NCBI RefSeq assembly: GCF_030696805.1
Contig: NZ_JAUYRO010000052.1
Span: forward strand, 1-60,417
From: Methyloversatilis sp.
GTDB taxonomy: Bacteria > Pseudomonadota > Gammaproteobacteria > Burkholderiales > Rhodocyclaceae
Reading direction: 5' to 3'
Length of the DNA stretch: 60,417 nucleotides
Numbering within the stretch: the stretch's first letter is position 1; the number at the start of each line of letters is the position of its first letter. A program made the position numbers and the translations under genes. Under the pieces are notes generated by a model. It was not told the origin of the DNA, did not search any database, and saw nothing but the letters and a program-made list of their open reading frames with translations. Shown piece after piece: positions 9,515 through 18,274 of the stretch.

Positions 9515-9593
9515 GGCGGGGTGCACGGCAAGGCGCGAGGACGCGGCAGGATGGCTCCCTGCAAGGACGAGCAACGCAGCCGGGCACCCCGCC
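9515..9593 (+). other. structured repeat motif, copy A
   Basis: A foldable 79-nt motif lies in the 299-base gap between yegD-like and dedA-like genes. The outer stem GGCGGGGTGC (9515-9524) pairs perfectly with GCACCCCGCC (9584-9593). Inside lies AAGGCGCG (9530-9537), a short hairpin with loop TGGC, and GCAACGCAG (9571-9579). The same layout with different but still paired stems occurs twice inside the nifD-nifK spacer element. Whether it acts as RNA or DNA is unknown. Confidence 0.6.
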
Positions 9594-9764
9594 GGCCGTG
9601 CACAGGGCGGCGAAGCGCGCTCACCCTGAGGGCGAAGGCCGGGCGAAAGCAGGAAAGTTGCAAGGGCAATGTCTTCCATCGATGTTTCAAGCGATCAACT
9701 GAGGTCTTCAGGTTCAGTGCATGGACAACACGGGCGCGCAGCCTACGGCGCTGCGCAGGCCGGG

Positions 9765-10706
9765 TCAAACGCTGGCGGCCGGCTCGATCGCTTCCAGCCG
9801 GTAGCCGGCCGCCTTCCAGCCGTCGATGCCGCCGAGCAACGGGCGCGCGTCAACGATACCTGCCGCGCGCAGCTTGAATGTGGCGCGCACCGCCGACACG
9901 TCGTTCGGGCAGGCGCAATACACGATGACCGGACGGTCGCGCGGCAGCCGGTGCGCCTCCGCATCGATCCGTTCGAGCGCGATAAGCAGCGCGCCCGGGA
10001 TGCGCACCGGTTCGGCGTCGGCGATCAACCCGGAGCGCACGTCGATCACCGTCACGTCGACGCCGCTGTCGATCATGTCCAGCAGTTCGGAGGGCGCAAG
10101 CCTGACCGCGCGCAGCGCCTTCATCGCGCGCTGGCGGTCGAACCACCGGTACCCGATGTACAACGCCAGCAGCGTGCCGATCAAGGCGGCCGCCACCGAC
10201 CCCAGGCCGGCAAGGTAGTCGAGCACGGCACCGATCTGTGCGTGAAACACCAGCCCGATGGCCAGCGCGGCGCCCGCCCACAGCAGCGCACCGGCGGTAT
10301 TGAACAGCATGAAGGCGCCCGGCCGCATGCCCAGCGCACCGGCCAGCGGCGGCGCCAGCGTGGACAGACCGGGCACGAACTTGGCGATCACCAGCGTCGC
10401 CAGACCGTAGCGGGTAAAGGTCGATTCGCTGGTACGCACGCAGGTGTCGGGCGACAGCGAAATGCGGCACAGCAGCTTCAGCACGCGATGGCCGTGCCGG
10501 CGGCCGGCGACATACCAGGCCAGATCGCCCAGGGTCGATGCCAGCACCGCCACCAGCAGCGCGATCACGCCATACAGCGGATCGTCGGCCACGCGCGCGC
10601 CGGCCAGCATGACCAGCGGCATGGCCGGAATCGGCAACCCGAGCTGTTCCGCCAGCACCACGGCAAACAGCAACCACAGGCCGTACTGGGCCAGCAACTC
10701 ACTCAC
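9765..10706 (-). CDS. DedA-family membrane protein fused to a rhodanese domain
   Basis: An N-terminal DedA/SNARE-associated membrane domain (about residues 1-190) has several hydrophobic helices and the FTRYGLATLVIAKFVPGLST segment. A C-terminal rhodanese domain (about 205-305) has the active-site Cys in VYCACPND. It would be an inner-membrane protein with a cytosolic sulfur- or thiol-handling domain. I chose the GTG start (VSELLAQYG) because GGGGGA sits just upstream; an in-frame ATG 14 codons earlier is possible. Not obviously part of the rnf operon. Confidence 0.8.
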   Translation of the reverse strand: MSELLAQYGLWLLFAVVLAEQLGLPIPAMPLVMLAGARVADDPLYGVIALLVAVLASTLGDLAWYVAGRRHGHRVLKLLCRISLSPDTCVRTSESTFTRYGLATLVIAKFVPGLSTLAPPLAGALGMRPGAFMLFNTAGALLWAGAALAIGLVFHAQIGAVLDYLAGLGSVAAALIGTLLALYIGYRWFDRQRAMKALRAVRLAPSELLDMIDSGVDVTVIDVRSGLIADAEPVRIPGALLIALERIDAEAHRLPRDRPVIVYCACPNDVSAVRATFKLRAAGIVDARPLLGGIDGWKAAGYRLEAIEPAASV

Positions 10707-10826
10707 AGCATTCCCCCGACAGACTTGCGCAGGCGTCGACGATGACACATCGTCGCGACGTGATGCGCGCTGCCGGCCGGATTCGCGGACGAAGCCCGAA
10801 CGGTCGCTGCAGGGGCCCGGATCAGT

Positions 10827-11648
10827 TCAGCGCACGGTGTGGCGCAGCAGGCGCAGGCATTCGACGGCGGCGGCCAGATCGGCGGCGAGATAATCGTCGT
10901 CGGTGCGGATCATCGGATCCGCACCGCACTCAAGCAGCAGTGCCAGCATGTCGTGCTTGCCGCTGGACGCCGTGTACATCAGTGCGGTGGCGCCGGTGTC
11001 ATTGCGGTTGTCGACACGGATGCCTGCCGCGACCAGCGCACGCACGATGCCGGCCTGACCTGACACGCAGGCCAGCCACAGCGCGTTGTTGCCGTCACCG
11101 TTGCGCCGGTCGACGGCGACCCCGAGCGCCAGCAGTTCGTCCACGAGATCGGCCCGGCCGGACAGCGCCGCGCGCATCAGCGGCGTCAGGCCGTGTTCGC
11201 GGGAAACATCGAGATCGCTGGCGTCGAAGCCGTGTTCGGCCACGAAGGCCTGCAGCGCAGCCGAACCGCCAGCCGACGGAGGCTGCCCGGCACCTGCCGA
11301 CGCGCGCCGGCCAAGCGCCGCGGCGAGCGCATCGTGGCCGCCGTCGACGCTGTAGACCTCGGCGTAGCGGAAGTCGGCAAACATGCCTGCCCAGGTCTTG
11401 CTGGCGTTGCCGCGATAGCAGTAGATGAGCACCGGCATCGACCGGCCGACCGCCTGCAGGGCGTCGCCGAAGCCGGCTTCGGTCAGGTGTTGCGCGCCGG
11501 CGATGTGCGCGCGTTCGTAGCTGGCACGGTCGCGTGTGTCGAACACCGCCAGCGACGCGAGGCCGCCGCTGCGATGGCGCAGCAGCAGGTCGGCCGCCTG
11601 GTCGGCGGGAATGCAGCGATAGCGGGAAGCGGTCGCGGTTTCGTTCAT
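10827..11648 (-). CDS. rhodanese-ankyrin repeat protein at the end of the rnf operon
   Basis: A 273-residue two-domain protein. A rhodanese domain (about 10-100) carries the persulfide-forming Cys in the loop IYCYRGNAS, and three to four ankyrin repeats follow (about 145-265, e.g. HGLTPLMRAALSGRADLVDE). It is probably cytosolic, moving sulfur or binding a protein partner. The start MNETATASRYRC overlaps the SagB-like stop as ATGA, so the two are translationally coupled at the end of the rnf operon. A role in nitrogenase sulfur supply is inference. Confidence 0.85.
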   Translation of the reverse strand: MNETATASRYRCIPADQAADLLLRHRSGGLASLAVFDTRDRASYERAHIAGAQHLTEAGFGDALQAVGRSMPVLIYCYRGNASKTWAGMFADFRYAEVYSVDGGHDALAAALGRRASAGAGQPPSAGGSAALQAFVAEHGFDASDLDVSREHGLTPLMRAALSGRADLVDELLALGVAVDRRNGDGNNALWLACVSGQAGIVRALVAAGIRVDNRNDTGATALMYTASSGKHDMLALLLECGADPMIRTDDDYLAADLAAAVECLRLLRHTVR

Positions 11649-13339
11649 GGCGTAAGTTCCGGTGCTGCCGGTGCGCGCTGCGCGTAGGCCGGCGATGATT
11701 CGATGCGCGCATCGTCGATCGCGCGCCCGAGGGTGAAGTGGTACAGCGTCTGGTGCGCCGTGCCTTCGAGGCAGATCAGCTCGTGCACTGCGTCGTCGAA
11801 AAAGCAGCCGATGCCGGTTCCGCGCAGGCCCATCGCCTCCGCCTCGGCGTAGAGCACCTGGCCAATGAGTCCGGCCTGCCGGTGCAGATCGCGATAGTTG
11901 GCGGCGGACGCCGCCAGCGCGGCTTCGAACTCGCACAGCATGCCGAGCGCAAGGCAGGCGTTGGCGGCGATGTCCTGATGGCAGTGCAGGCTGCGTGCCA
12001 AACGCGCGAGCGCCATCGGTTCCATCGCCGCCAGCCGGTAGAGCGGCACGGCGACACCTTCCACGGGCACCAGGTCGTGCTGGCGGGCCAGCCGCGCCGG
12101 CACGCCCTGTTCGACGCGACCGCGCGACAGCAGATAGACACCGGGCGACAGGCCTTCGACGCGATGCACGAACAAGAGCAGATCAATGCGCCAGCCACCC
12201 GGCAGCGCGTCCCAGGGCATGGCCCCGGACGGCTGCAGCCGTTCCAGCAGACGTTCGAAGGCGTCGCGCGCCAGCACCTCCCGCGCATCGAAGCGCTGCG
12301 CGCTGCGCCGCCCCAGCAATACCTCGCCGACCGATCGCCCGCGTGCTGTGAGCGCGGCTGCCCCGCGTGTCGCGCGCGCGCCCGCCGGATGCTCGTCGGC
12401 AACAGGTACTGCGCCCTGCACGGCGCCGCGGGTTGCGGCCGCCACCTCGCCCACCGCCGCCCAGCGATACATCGGATGGCGATCCACCGTGCTCGCCGTG
12501 CCGTACCACTGCACGTGTCCGAGCTCGGGCAGTGGCGGACCGTCGTCACTCGCACAGCCGATGGCGAGCAGCAGTTCAGCCTCTTCGATTTCGGTGTCGA
12601 TGGCGCGGCGTGCCGGAAAGTCCTGCAGGCGATCGGTGCCGGCGAGCGCCGCCAGCGACGCCCCGTCGATGTCCGGCTCCGCCTGCAGCGTCCAGCCGAG
12701 CACTGCCGCCGCATAGCGCAACGCACCCACCGCGTGACCGGTGTCCAGCTGGCAGTAACGGAAGGCGCGTTCACCGTACTTCCATGCCTCGCGCCACATG
12801 ACCGACGTCAGCACGACGTGCACGCCGGCGCCCCCGGTGGCACAGCTGCCATGGCGGGCGCGGCATTCCAGCTCGTGCGTCTCCGGCAGGTAGTGGTACA
12901 GCCCGTCTGCAAGCACATCGAGACCGCGTATCACCAGATAGGCCTCCACCGGGTGCAGATTGCCGCTGGACGGATTGGCGCGCACCGCCCAGCGGTCCGG
13001 GCCGCTCGACTTCCACGCCGTCAGGCCGAGCGACAGGTGCAGCAGCGCGCCCAGCGTGTGCAGCGACAGTGGCAACGGCGGCAACGGCGTGTCGAGCGCG
13101 GCGAAATCCTGGTCGAGGCGCAGCCGGGCCGGATTGGCGTCGTCGGTCGCCAGCGGCAGCGCGCTGCGCGGCGCGCCTTCGAAGTGCCGGAATGGCGCCG
13201 GCTGCGCGTCCCAGTCCAGCGTTTCCGGGCCGGCTGCATAGGCGGCGTAGCGGTGGCGGGTGCGCTGGTGATAGGCGCGCACGACGTCGGCAGCCGACGC
13301 GGTCGCGTCCGGCGCCGGCCACATTTCAGTCGTCGTCAT
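11645..13339 (-). CDS. SagB/ThcOx-type nitroreductase-like oxidoreductase
   Basis: A 564-residue protein with two nitroreductase-like halves. The N-terminal half contains NPSSGNLHPVEAYLV, the FMN-site signature of SagB/ThcOx dehydrogenases; the C-terminal half contains RRSAQRFDAREVL and the GTGIGCFFDDAVHEL motif. It should be an FMN-dependent oxidoreductase. No RiPP precursor or cyclodehydratase gene is nearby, so peptide-azoline oxidation is doubtful; an electron-transfer role with Rnf is possible but unproven. It overlaps rnfH by 14 bases upstream and the rhodanese-ankyrin gene by 4 bases downstream. Confidence 0.8.
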   Translation of the reverse strand: MTTTEMWPAPDATASAADVVRAYHQRTRHRYAAYAAGPETLDWDAQPAPFRHFEGAPRSALPLATDDANPARLRLDQDFAALDTPLPPLPLSLHTLGALLHLSLGLTAWKSSGPDRWAVRANPSSGNLHPVEAYLVIRGLDVLADGLYHYLPETHELECRARHGSCATGGAGVHVVLTSVMWREAWKYGERAFRYCQLDTGHAVGALRYAAAVLGWTLQAEPDIDGASLAALAGTDRLQDFPARRAIDTEIEEAELLLAIGCASDDGPPLPELGHVQWYGTASTVDRHPMYRWAAVGEVAAATRGAVQGAVPVADEHPAGARATRGAAALTARGRSVGEVLLGRRSAQRFDAREVLARDAFERLLERLQPSGAMPWDALPGGWRIDLLLFVHRVEGLSPGVYLLSRGRVEQGVPARLARQHDLVPVEGVAVPLYRLAAMEPMALARLARSLHCHQDIAANACLALGMLCEFEAALAASAANYRDLHRQAGLIGQVLYAEAEAMGLRGTGIGCFFDDAVHELICLEGTAHQTLYHFTLGRAIDDARIESSPAYAQRAPAAPELTP

Positions 13340-13610
13340 CGTCGTCCGAAACGCCGTTCTTGCGCGGCACCGTTTCCGGGTCGCAGATGATCGGTCGATA
13401 GATTTCGATGCGGTCGCCCGGACGCAGCGGTGCGTCCTTCTTCACCACCTTGCCGAACACGCCGACCTTCTGCCGGCTGAGGTCGATGTCCGGACACAGC
13501 TTCAGGATGCCCGACAGCTCGATGCCTTCGGCCACCGTGCAGGTGTCCGGCACGTCGATCTTCAGCCAGTGGTTGGCGACACTGCCCGCATAGGCTACGG
13601 CGATCCGCAT
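13326..13610 (-). CDS. rnfH: RnfH ubiquitin-like protein
   Basis: A 94-residue RnfH/YfjF-family protein with a beta-grasp fold (GRIEIYRP-type end, here GDRIEIYRPI), followed by an acidic tail of six Asp residues. RnfH accompanies the six Rnf subunits in diazotrophs; its exact role is not known. It is 12 bases downstream of rnfE and its 3' end overlaps the SagB-like gene. Confidence 0.9.
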   Translation of the reverse strand: MRIAVAYAGSVANHWLKIDVPDTCTVAEGIELSGILKLCPDIDLSRQKVGVFGKVVKKDAPLRPGDRIEIYRPIICDPETVPRKNGVSDDDDDD

Positions 13611-13622
13611 GGCGCGCCTCCT

Positions 13623-14306
13623 TCAGTGAGCCGCCTGAGCGCCGGCCAGCGCCGCGGCACGCCGATCGGCGCGTCGCTGCAACCAGCGGCGGCCGGCGAT
13701 CAGCAGGCCGAGCGCCAGGAATCCGCCCGGCGGCAGGATCATGAACAACGCGCCCGAATCCGCCGGCAGCACCTTCGTTTCGAGAAAGGCGAAATGCGGC
13801 CCGAGCAGCAGATGTGCATTCGCGAACAGCGTGCCGGCACCGGTGATTTCGCGCAGCGCACCCATCACGGTCAGCGCCAGCGTGAAACCAAGGCCAGTGG
13901 CCAGACCGTCGAACGCCGACAGCGCCGCCGACTGGCGCGATGCGAAGGCCTCGGCGCGGCCCAGCACCGCGCAATTGACGACAATCAGCGCGATGAAGAT
14001 GCCGAGCACCTTGTACAGGTCGTGGAACCAGGCGTTCAGGCACATATCGACCAGCGTCACCATGCCGGCGATCAGCACGATGAAGATCGGAATGCGCACC
14101 TCGTCGCTGACCCAGTGACGCAGCGACGAAATGAGCGCATTCGACATGACCAGCACGACCATGGTCGCCAGCCCCATGCCCAGACCGTTGGTCGCACTGC
14201 TCGTTACCGCCATGGCCGGACACAGCCCGAGCATCTGGCCGAGCACCGCATTGTTGTCCCACAGGCCGTCGCGTGCGACCGCCTTGGCTGTCGGGCTGTC
14301 ACTCAT
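13623..14306 (-). CDS. rnfE: Rnf complex membrane subunit RnfE
   Basis: A 227-residue integral membrane subunit of the ion-motive ferredoxin:NAD oxidoreductase, with about six hydrophobic helices and the conserved LGLCPAMAVTSSATNGLGMG segment near residues 27-46. RnfE pairs with RnfA, and the family shares a transmembrane [2Fe-2S] site. It overlaps rnfG by 4 bases and is part of rnfABCDGEH. In nif clusters this complex is thought to drive reduction of the electron donor to nitrogenase. Confidence 0.94.
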   Translation of the reverse strand: MSDSPTAKAVARDGLWDNNAVLGQMLGLCPAMAVTSSATNGLGMGLATMVVLVMSNALISSLRHWVSDEVRIPIFIVLIAGMVTLVDMCLNAWFHDLYKVLGIFIALIVVNCAVLGRAEAFASRQSAALSAFDGLATGLGFTLALTVMGALREITGAGTLFANAHLLLGPHFAFLETKVLPADSGALFMILPPGGFLALGLLIAGRRWLQRRADRRAAALAGAQAAH

Positions 14307-14953
14307 GGTTTCTCTCCGCTGACCGGCACCGCCTCGCCGCTCGCCTCAGCCGTCAGTTCAGCGCGGTGCGCGGCGAGAAATTCGAGGCCTTTCTTCACTG
14401 TCGCGACGACCGCGCGCGGCGTGATGGTTGCGCCGGCGAACTGGTCGAAGTCGCCGCCGTCCTTCTTCACCGCCCAGCGCGTCGGTGCCGGCTGCTGCTG
14501 CGACTTGCCGTCGAAAGAACGTATCCAGTCATGCCGCGCGACCTCGATCTTGTCGCCCAGGCCCGGTGTTTCGTTGTGCTTCGTCACCCGCACGCCGACG
14601 ATGCGACCGTCGACATCGACCGCCATCAGCAGCACGATGCGCCCGCCGTAGCCGTAGCCCGACATTTCAAACAGCAGCGCGCGCAGCGCGCCCTGCTTGC
14701 GCGCGCGATGCACGGTCAGCGGCGCACCATCCGGCCCGGCCAGCTGCAGTGTGTCGGTCAGCAGGTTGTTGTCGGCATAGCCGGTCGGCAGGATCTGTTC
14801 GAGCTGCTGCCGCGTGTCATCGGATTGCGCCTGCGCAATCCGGTCGCGGGTGGCGAACTGACCGAAGGCGAGGAAAGCGGTGGTCACCAGCATCACCACG
14901 CCCAGCGAGGCGCCCGGAAACCACAGCGCATCGGGTGCGCGCGAACCGCTCAT
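14303..14953 (-). CDS. rnfG: Rnf complex flavoprotein subunit RnfG
   Basis: A 216-residue subunit with one N-terminal membrane anchor (about residues 10-32) and a periplasmic FMN-binding domain. The covalent FMN site appears as FAGATITPRAV near residues 173-183, with the family's threonine present. It overlaps rnfD and rnfE by 4 bases each. Confidence 0.93.
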   Translation of the reverse strand: MSGSRAPDALWFPGASLGVVMLVTTAFLAFGQFATRDRIAQAQSDDTRQQLEQILPTGYADNNLLTDTLQLAGPDGAPLTVHRARKQGALRALLFEMSGYGYGGRIVLLMAVDVDGRIVGVRVTKHNETPGLGDKIEVARHDWIRSFDGKSQQQPAPTRWAVKKDGGDFDQFAGATITPRAVVATVKKGLEFLAAHRAELTAEASGEAVPVSGEKP

Positions 14954-16023
14954 CGCGTGACCTCCCGAGCGCGGCGCGCGTCAAGCGGCTTGCCGCCGAT
15001 GCGCCGGCCGAAAATGCGCGGCCGGGCCCACAGGTCGAGCAGCGGTGTGGCGGCATTCATCAGCAGGATGGCGAAACCGACGCCCTCCGGATAGCCGCCC
15101 CAGGTGCGGATCAACCAGGTCAGCAGGCCGGCACCGAGGGCGAATATCCACTGCCCGAACGGCGCACTGGGCGACGTCACGTAATCGGTGGCGATGAAGA
15201 AGGCGCACAGCAGCGCACCGCCCGACAGCAGATGGGTGGTCGCCGGCAGGAAGGCCTGCGGCGCCGCCGCGTGCGCGATGGCCGCCGGAATGCACAGGCC
15301 GGCGAGAAAGCCGATCGGAATGCGCAGGCCGATGACGCGCTTGAACACCAGGAACAGTCCGCCGGCGCCGATCAGCAGCGCCGACGTTTCGCCCAGGCTG
15401 CCGGCGCGCAGGCCCAGCATCGACTGTTCCGGCAGAAAACCGTGCATCGCATCGACCAGCGGCAGGCCGCGTCCCAGTTCGGTCTTCACGTGACCGAGCA
15501 GCGAGGCACTGGTCAGCGCATCGGGAATGCCGCCGTTCAGGCCGATGGCAATCGCCTGCGCGAGGTCGGTGCCCTGGGCCAGCACCTGCGGGCTCACCCA
15601 CTGCGTCATGTGAACCGGGAACGACACCAGCAGCACGGTGCGTCCGACCATGGCCGGATTGAACACATTGCAGCCCAGTCCGCCGAATACCTGCTTGGCG
15701 ATGACGATGGAAATGAAGCCGCCAAGCACGCCGATCCACCAGGGTGCCCAGGGCGGCAGCGACATGGCGAGCAGCCAGCCGGTCAGCGCGGCCGAGCCGT
15801 CGGACAATACTGGCGCAACGCGCCGGCCGGACCACTGCAGGCACAGTGCTTCGGCCAGCACACAGGACAGCACGGTGACCGCCCACAGGCAGAAGGCCGG
15901 CCAGCCGAACTGCCAGAAGCCGGCCAGGGTCGCCGGCACCAGAGCCGCCATGACCAGCGCCATGATGTGGCCGCTGGTGCGCCGCGACAGCGCGTGCGGC
16001 GACGCCTGGACTGGCGAGTTCAT
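14950..16023 (-). CDS. rnfD: Rnf complex membrane subunit RnfD
   Basis: A 357-residue integral membrane subunit of the NqrB/RnfD family with about ten hydrophobic segments, including GLGCNVFNPAMVGRT near residues 120-135. At the place where the family carries its covalent FMN threonine (x-S/T-x-A-T) the sequence reads DALTSASLL, so serine may stand in for threonine; the alignment is by eye. It overlaps rnfC and rnfG by 4 bases. Confidence 0.92.
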   Translation of the reverse strand: MNSPVQASPHALSRRTSGHIMALVMAALVPATLAGFWQFGWPAFCLWAVTVLSCVLAEALCLQWSGRRVAPVLSDGSAALTGWLLAMSLPPWAPWWIGVLGGFISIVIAKQVFGGLGCNVFNPAMVGRTVLLVSFPVHMTQWVSPQVLAQGTDLAQAIAIGLNGGIPDALTSASLLGHVKTELGRGLPLVDAMHGFLPEQSMLGLRAGSLGETSALLIGAGGLFLVFKRVIGLRIPIGFLAGLCIPAAIAHAAAPQAFLPATTHLLSGGALLCAFFIATDYVTSPSAPFGQWIFALGAGLLTWLIRTWGGYPEGVGFAILLMNAATPLLDLWARPRIFGRRIGGKPLDARRAREVTR

Positions 16024-17534
16024 GCCGATTCCTCCTGCGTGGCAGCCGCCTTCGCCGCTGCCTCGGCCGCCTGCGCGGCGGCACGCTCGGCCTTGCGGCG
16101 GGCGTGCATTTCAGCTTTTTCACGCGCTTCGCGTTCGTGGCGCGCGGCGCGCGCCTCGGTCAGTTCGCGCACTTCGTCGAGCCGCTTTCGTTCGCGTTCG
16201 CGCGCCATCAGTTCGCCGCGGGCGTGCGCGAAATACTGCACCAGCGGTATGCGCGACGGGCACACATAACCGCAGGCGCCACAGGTGAGGCAGTCGCGCA
16301 GGCCGATGTCCTCGGCCTGCCCCAGTTCGCCGGCATTGATGCGGTTGGCCATTTCCAGTGGCATCAGGCCGACCGGACAGGCGACGACGCAGCTGCCGCA
16401 GCGGATGCAGGCGCTCGGCTCGCGTTCGCCGACCTCAGCCGCGGTCAGCGCGAGCACGCCGCTGGCGCCCTTGCCGACCGGTACGTCGAGATCGGGCACG
16501 GCCACGCCCATCATCGGCCCGCCGACCACCAGCCGGGCCGGCTCGCGCGTCAGTCCGCCGGCGCGCTCGACCAGCCATGACAGCGGCGTGCCGACACGCA
16601 CGCGCATGTTGCGCGGCGCCGCGACGGCACCGCCAGCCACCGTGATCACCCGCTCGGTCAGCGCTTCGCCGTGGCGCAACGCTCGCCACACCGCCGCCGC
16701 CGTGCCCACGTTGTGCACCACGACGCCGACGTCGGCCGCCCGCCCGCCCGCCGGCGGCTCGACACCGAGCAGGGTGTGGATGAGCTGGCGTTCGGCGCCC
16801 ATCGGATAGCGGCTCGGAATGCGCACAACCGAAATTTCGGGGTAGGGATGCGCCGCCACCTTCATGGCGTCGATGGCATCCGGCTTGTTGTCCTCGATGC
16901 CCACCAGCAGGTGCTGCGCCCCGGTGGCACGCAGCAGCAGACGCGCGCCCTCGATGATGTCGCCGGCGCACTCCTGCATCAGCCGGTCGTCGCACGACAG
17001 GTAGGGCTCGCATTCGCTGCCGTTGAGGATGACGGTGTGGATGCCGCTGCGCTGGCCCAGTGCCAGCTTGACCGCTGCCGGAAACGCGGCACCACCCATG
17101 CCGACGACCCCGGCGGCCGCGACGCGACGGGCAATCTCTTCCGGCGCCAGGTTGATCGGATACGGTTCGACTTCGCGCGGCGCCCAACGGTCGAGACCAT
17201 CCGGGCGCAGCGTGATGCCCTGCCCGGGCAACCCCGACGGATGCGGCATCGGCGCGTCGCCGATCGCCAGCACCGTGCCCGACGTCGACGCGTGCACGTG
17301 CGCCGACACATGACCGACCGCTTCGGCCACCAGCTGACCGCGCAACACATGGTCACCGACCTTCACCACCGCCCGCGCCGGTGCGCCGGCCTGCTGCGAC
17401 AGCGGCAGCACCAGCAGCGGCGGCAGCCCGGCATCGACGATGTCCAGCCCGGCCGCCGGGAACTTGTGGCTGTCCGGATGGATGCCCCAGCGCGTGAGCA
17501 GGCGCCGGATCGGCGGGATGACGACGTGAGCCAT
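16020..17534 (-). CDS. rnfC: Rnf complex NADH-binding/ferredoxin-like subunit RnfC
   Basis: A 504-residue peripheral subunit. It has a barrel-sandwich N-terminus (about 40-110) and a Complex-I 51-kDa-like nucleotide/flavin domain (GVVGMGGAAFPAAVKL near 140-155). Two [4Fe-4S] motifs follow: CIRCGSCVVACP near 374-385 and CLTCGACGYVCP near 413-424. A charged Ala/Arg/Glu coiled-coil tail covers about 440-504. It is the NAD(H) site of the complex. It begins 4 bases after rnfB. Confidence 0.94.
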   Translation of the reverse strand: MAHVVIPPIRRLLTRWGIHPDSHKFPAAGLDIVDAGLPPLLVLPLSQQAGAPARAVVKVGDHVLRGQLVAEAVGHVSAHVHASTSGTVLAIGDAPMPHPSGLPGQGITLRPDGLDRWAPREVEPYPINLAPEEIARRVAAAGVVGMGGAAFPAAVKLALGQRSGIHTVILNGSECEPYLSCDDRLMQECAGDIIEGARLLLRATGAQHLLVGIEDNKPDAIDAMKVAAHPYPEISVVRIPSRYPMGAERQLIHTLLGVEPPAGGRAADVGVVVHNVGTAAAVWRALRHGEALTERVITVAGGAVAAPRNMRVRVGTPLSWLVERAGGLTREPARLVVGGPMMGVAVPDLDVPVGKGASGVLALTAAEVGEREPSACIRCGSCVVACPVGLMPLEMANRINAGELGQAEDIGLRDCLTCGACGYVCPSRIPLVQYFAHARGELMARERERKRLDEVRELTEARAARHEREAREKAEMHARRKAERAAAQAAEAAAKAAATQEESA

Positions 17535-17538
17535 GACG

Positions 17539-18075
17539 TCAGGCCGCCATCGGTGGCTTGGGCATCACCCAGGTACCTGCGGTGGCCGGCAGTTCCTGCA
17601 TCGTGATGGCACCGGTCGGGCATTTCTCGGCGCACTGGTTGCAGCCGGTGCAGGCTTCGGCGAACACGCCGTGCAGCTGCTTCATCGCGCCGACGATGGC
17701 ATCGGACGGACACAGCCGGTAGCACTTGGTGCAGCCGATGCAGATCGCATCCTCGATGACCGCGATCTTCGGCGCCTCTTCCATGTCGTCGTCGCCCAGC
17801 GTGATGCCGAGGTGTCCGGCAATCGCCAGCGCCACCACCTTGCCGCCGGGCGGGCAGCAGGTCGGCGACGCCTCGCCTTCCACGATGGCCTGCGCCGCAC
17901 CTTCGCATCCGGGGAAGCCGCATTGACCGCAATTGGCCGCCGGCAGCATCGCCACGATTTCCTCGACCCGGCTGTCGCCTTCCACGGCGAACCTGCGCGC
18001 CGCTACGCCGAGCACGACACCGAGACCAGAGCCGATGGCGGCCAGGCTCATCACTGCTGTAATCATCTGTTCCAT
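17539..18075 (-). CDS. rnfB: Rnf complex iron-sulfur subunit RnfB
   Basis: A 178-residue iron-sulfur subunit with one N-terminal membrane helix (about 5-25), a four-Cys cluster domain (CGQCGFPGCEGAAQAI near 48-63 and the CCPPGG segment), and two [4Fe-4S] motifs (CIGCTKCYRLCP, CTGCNQCAEKCP). It is the likely ferredoxin-facing entry of the complex. The start MEQMITAVMS was chosen because GGGAGG precedes it; the longer open frame upstream covers the rnfA-rnfB spacer and lacks protein-like composition. Confidence 0.93.
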   Translation of the reverse strand: MEQMITAVMSLAAIGSGLGVVLGVAARRFAVEGDSRVEEIVAMLPAANCGQCGFPGCEGAAQAIVEGEASPTCCPPGGKVVALAIAGHLGITLGDDDMEEAPKIAVIEDAICIGCTKCYRLCPSDAIVGAMKQLHGVFAEACTGCNQCAEKCPTGAITMQELPATAGTWVMPKPPMAA

Positions 18076-18222
18076 TTCGCTACCTCCCATTTGATGCAAC
18101 GCGAACGTGAAGCCGCAGAACGGAGGCGCGCGCCGCACGCCGGGCCGCCCCAAGGGCGAGCGCAGCCCCCGGGGCGGGGGTGAGGCCGGGGTTTCGCAGC
18201 GCATGCGCGGCGCCGGCCGAAC

Positions 18223-18246
18223 GGGCCGGCTGTGCAAAGCCGGCCC
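18223..18246. other. hairpin in the rnfA-rnfB spacer
   Basis: GGGCCGGCT and AGCCGGCCC form a 9-bp stem around a 6-nt loop in the 199-base spacer between rnfA and rnfB. There is no T-run, so it is more likely an mRNA processing or stability element than a terminator. The rest of the spacer is very GC-rich and shows no gene. Confidence 0.4.
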
Positions 18247-18274
18247 ACCGCGAACAAGGAGAGCGTGGGGGCCA

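Noticed and set aside
11645-13339. RiPP biosynthesis locus around the SagB-like gene
   Set aside because: No precursor peptide, cyclodehydratase or YcaO gene is nearby; the gene is embedded in the rnf operon.
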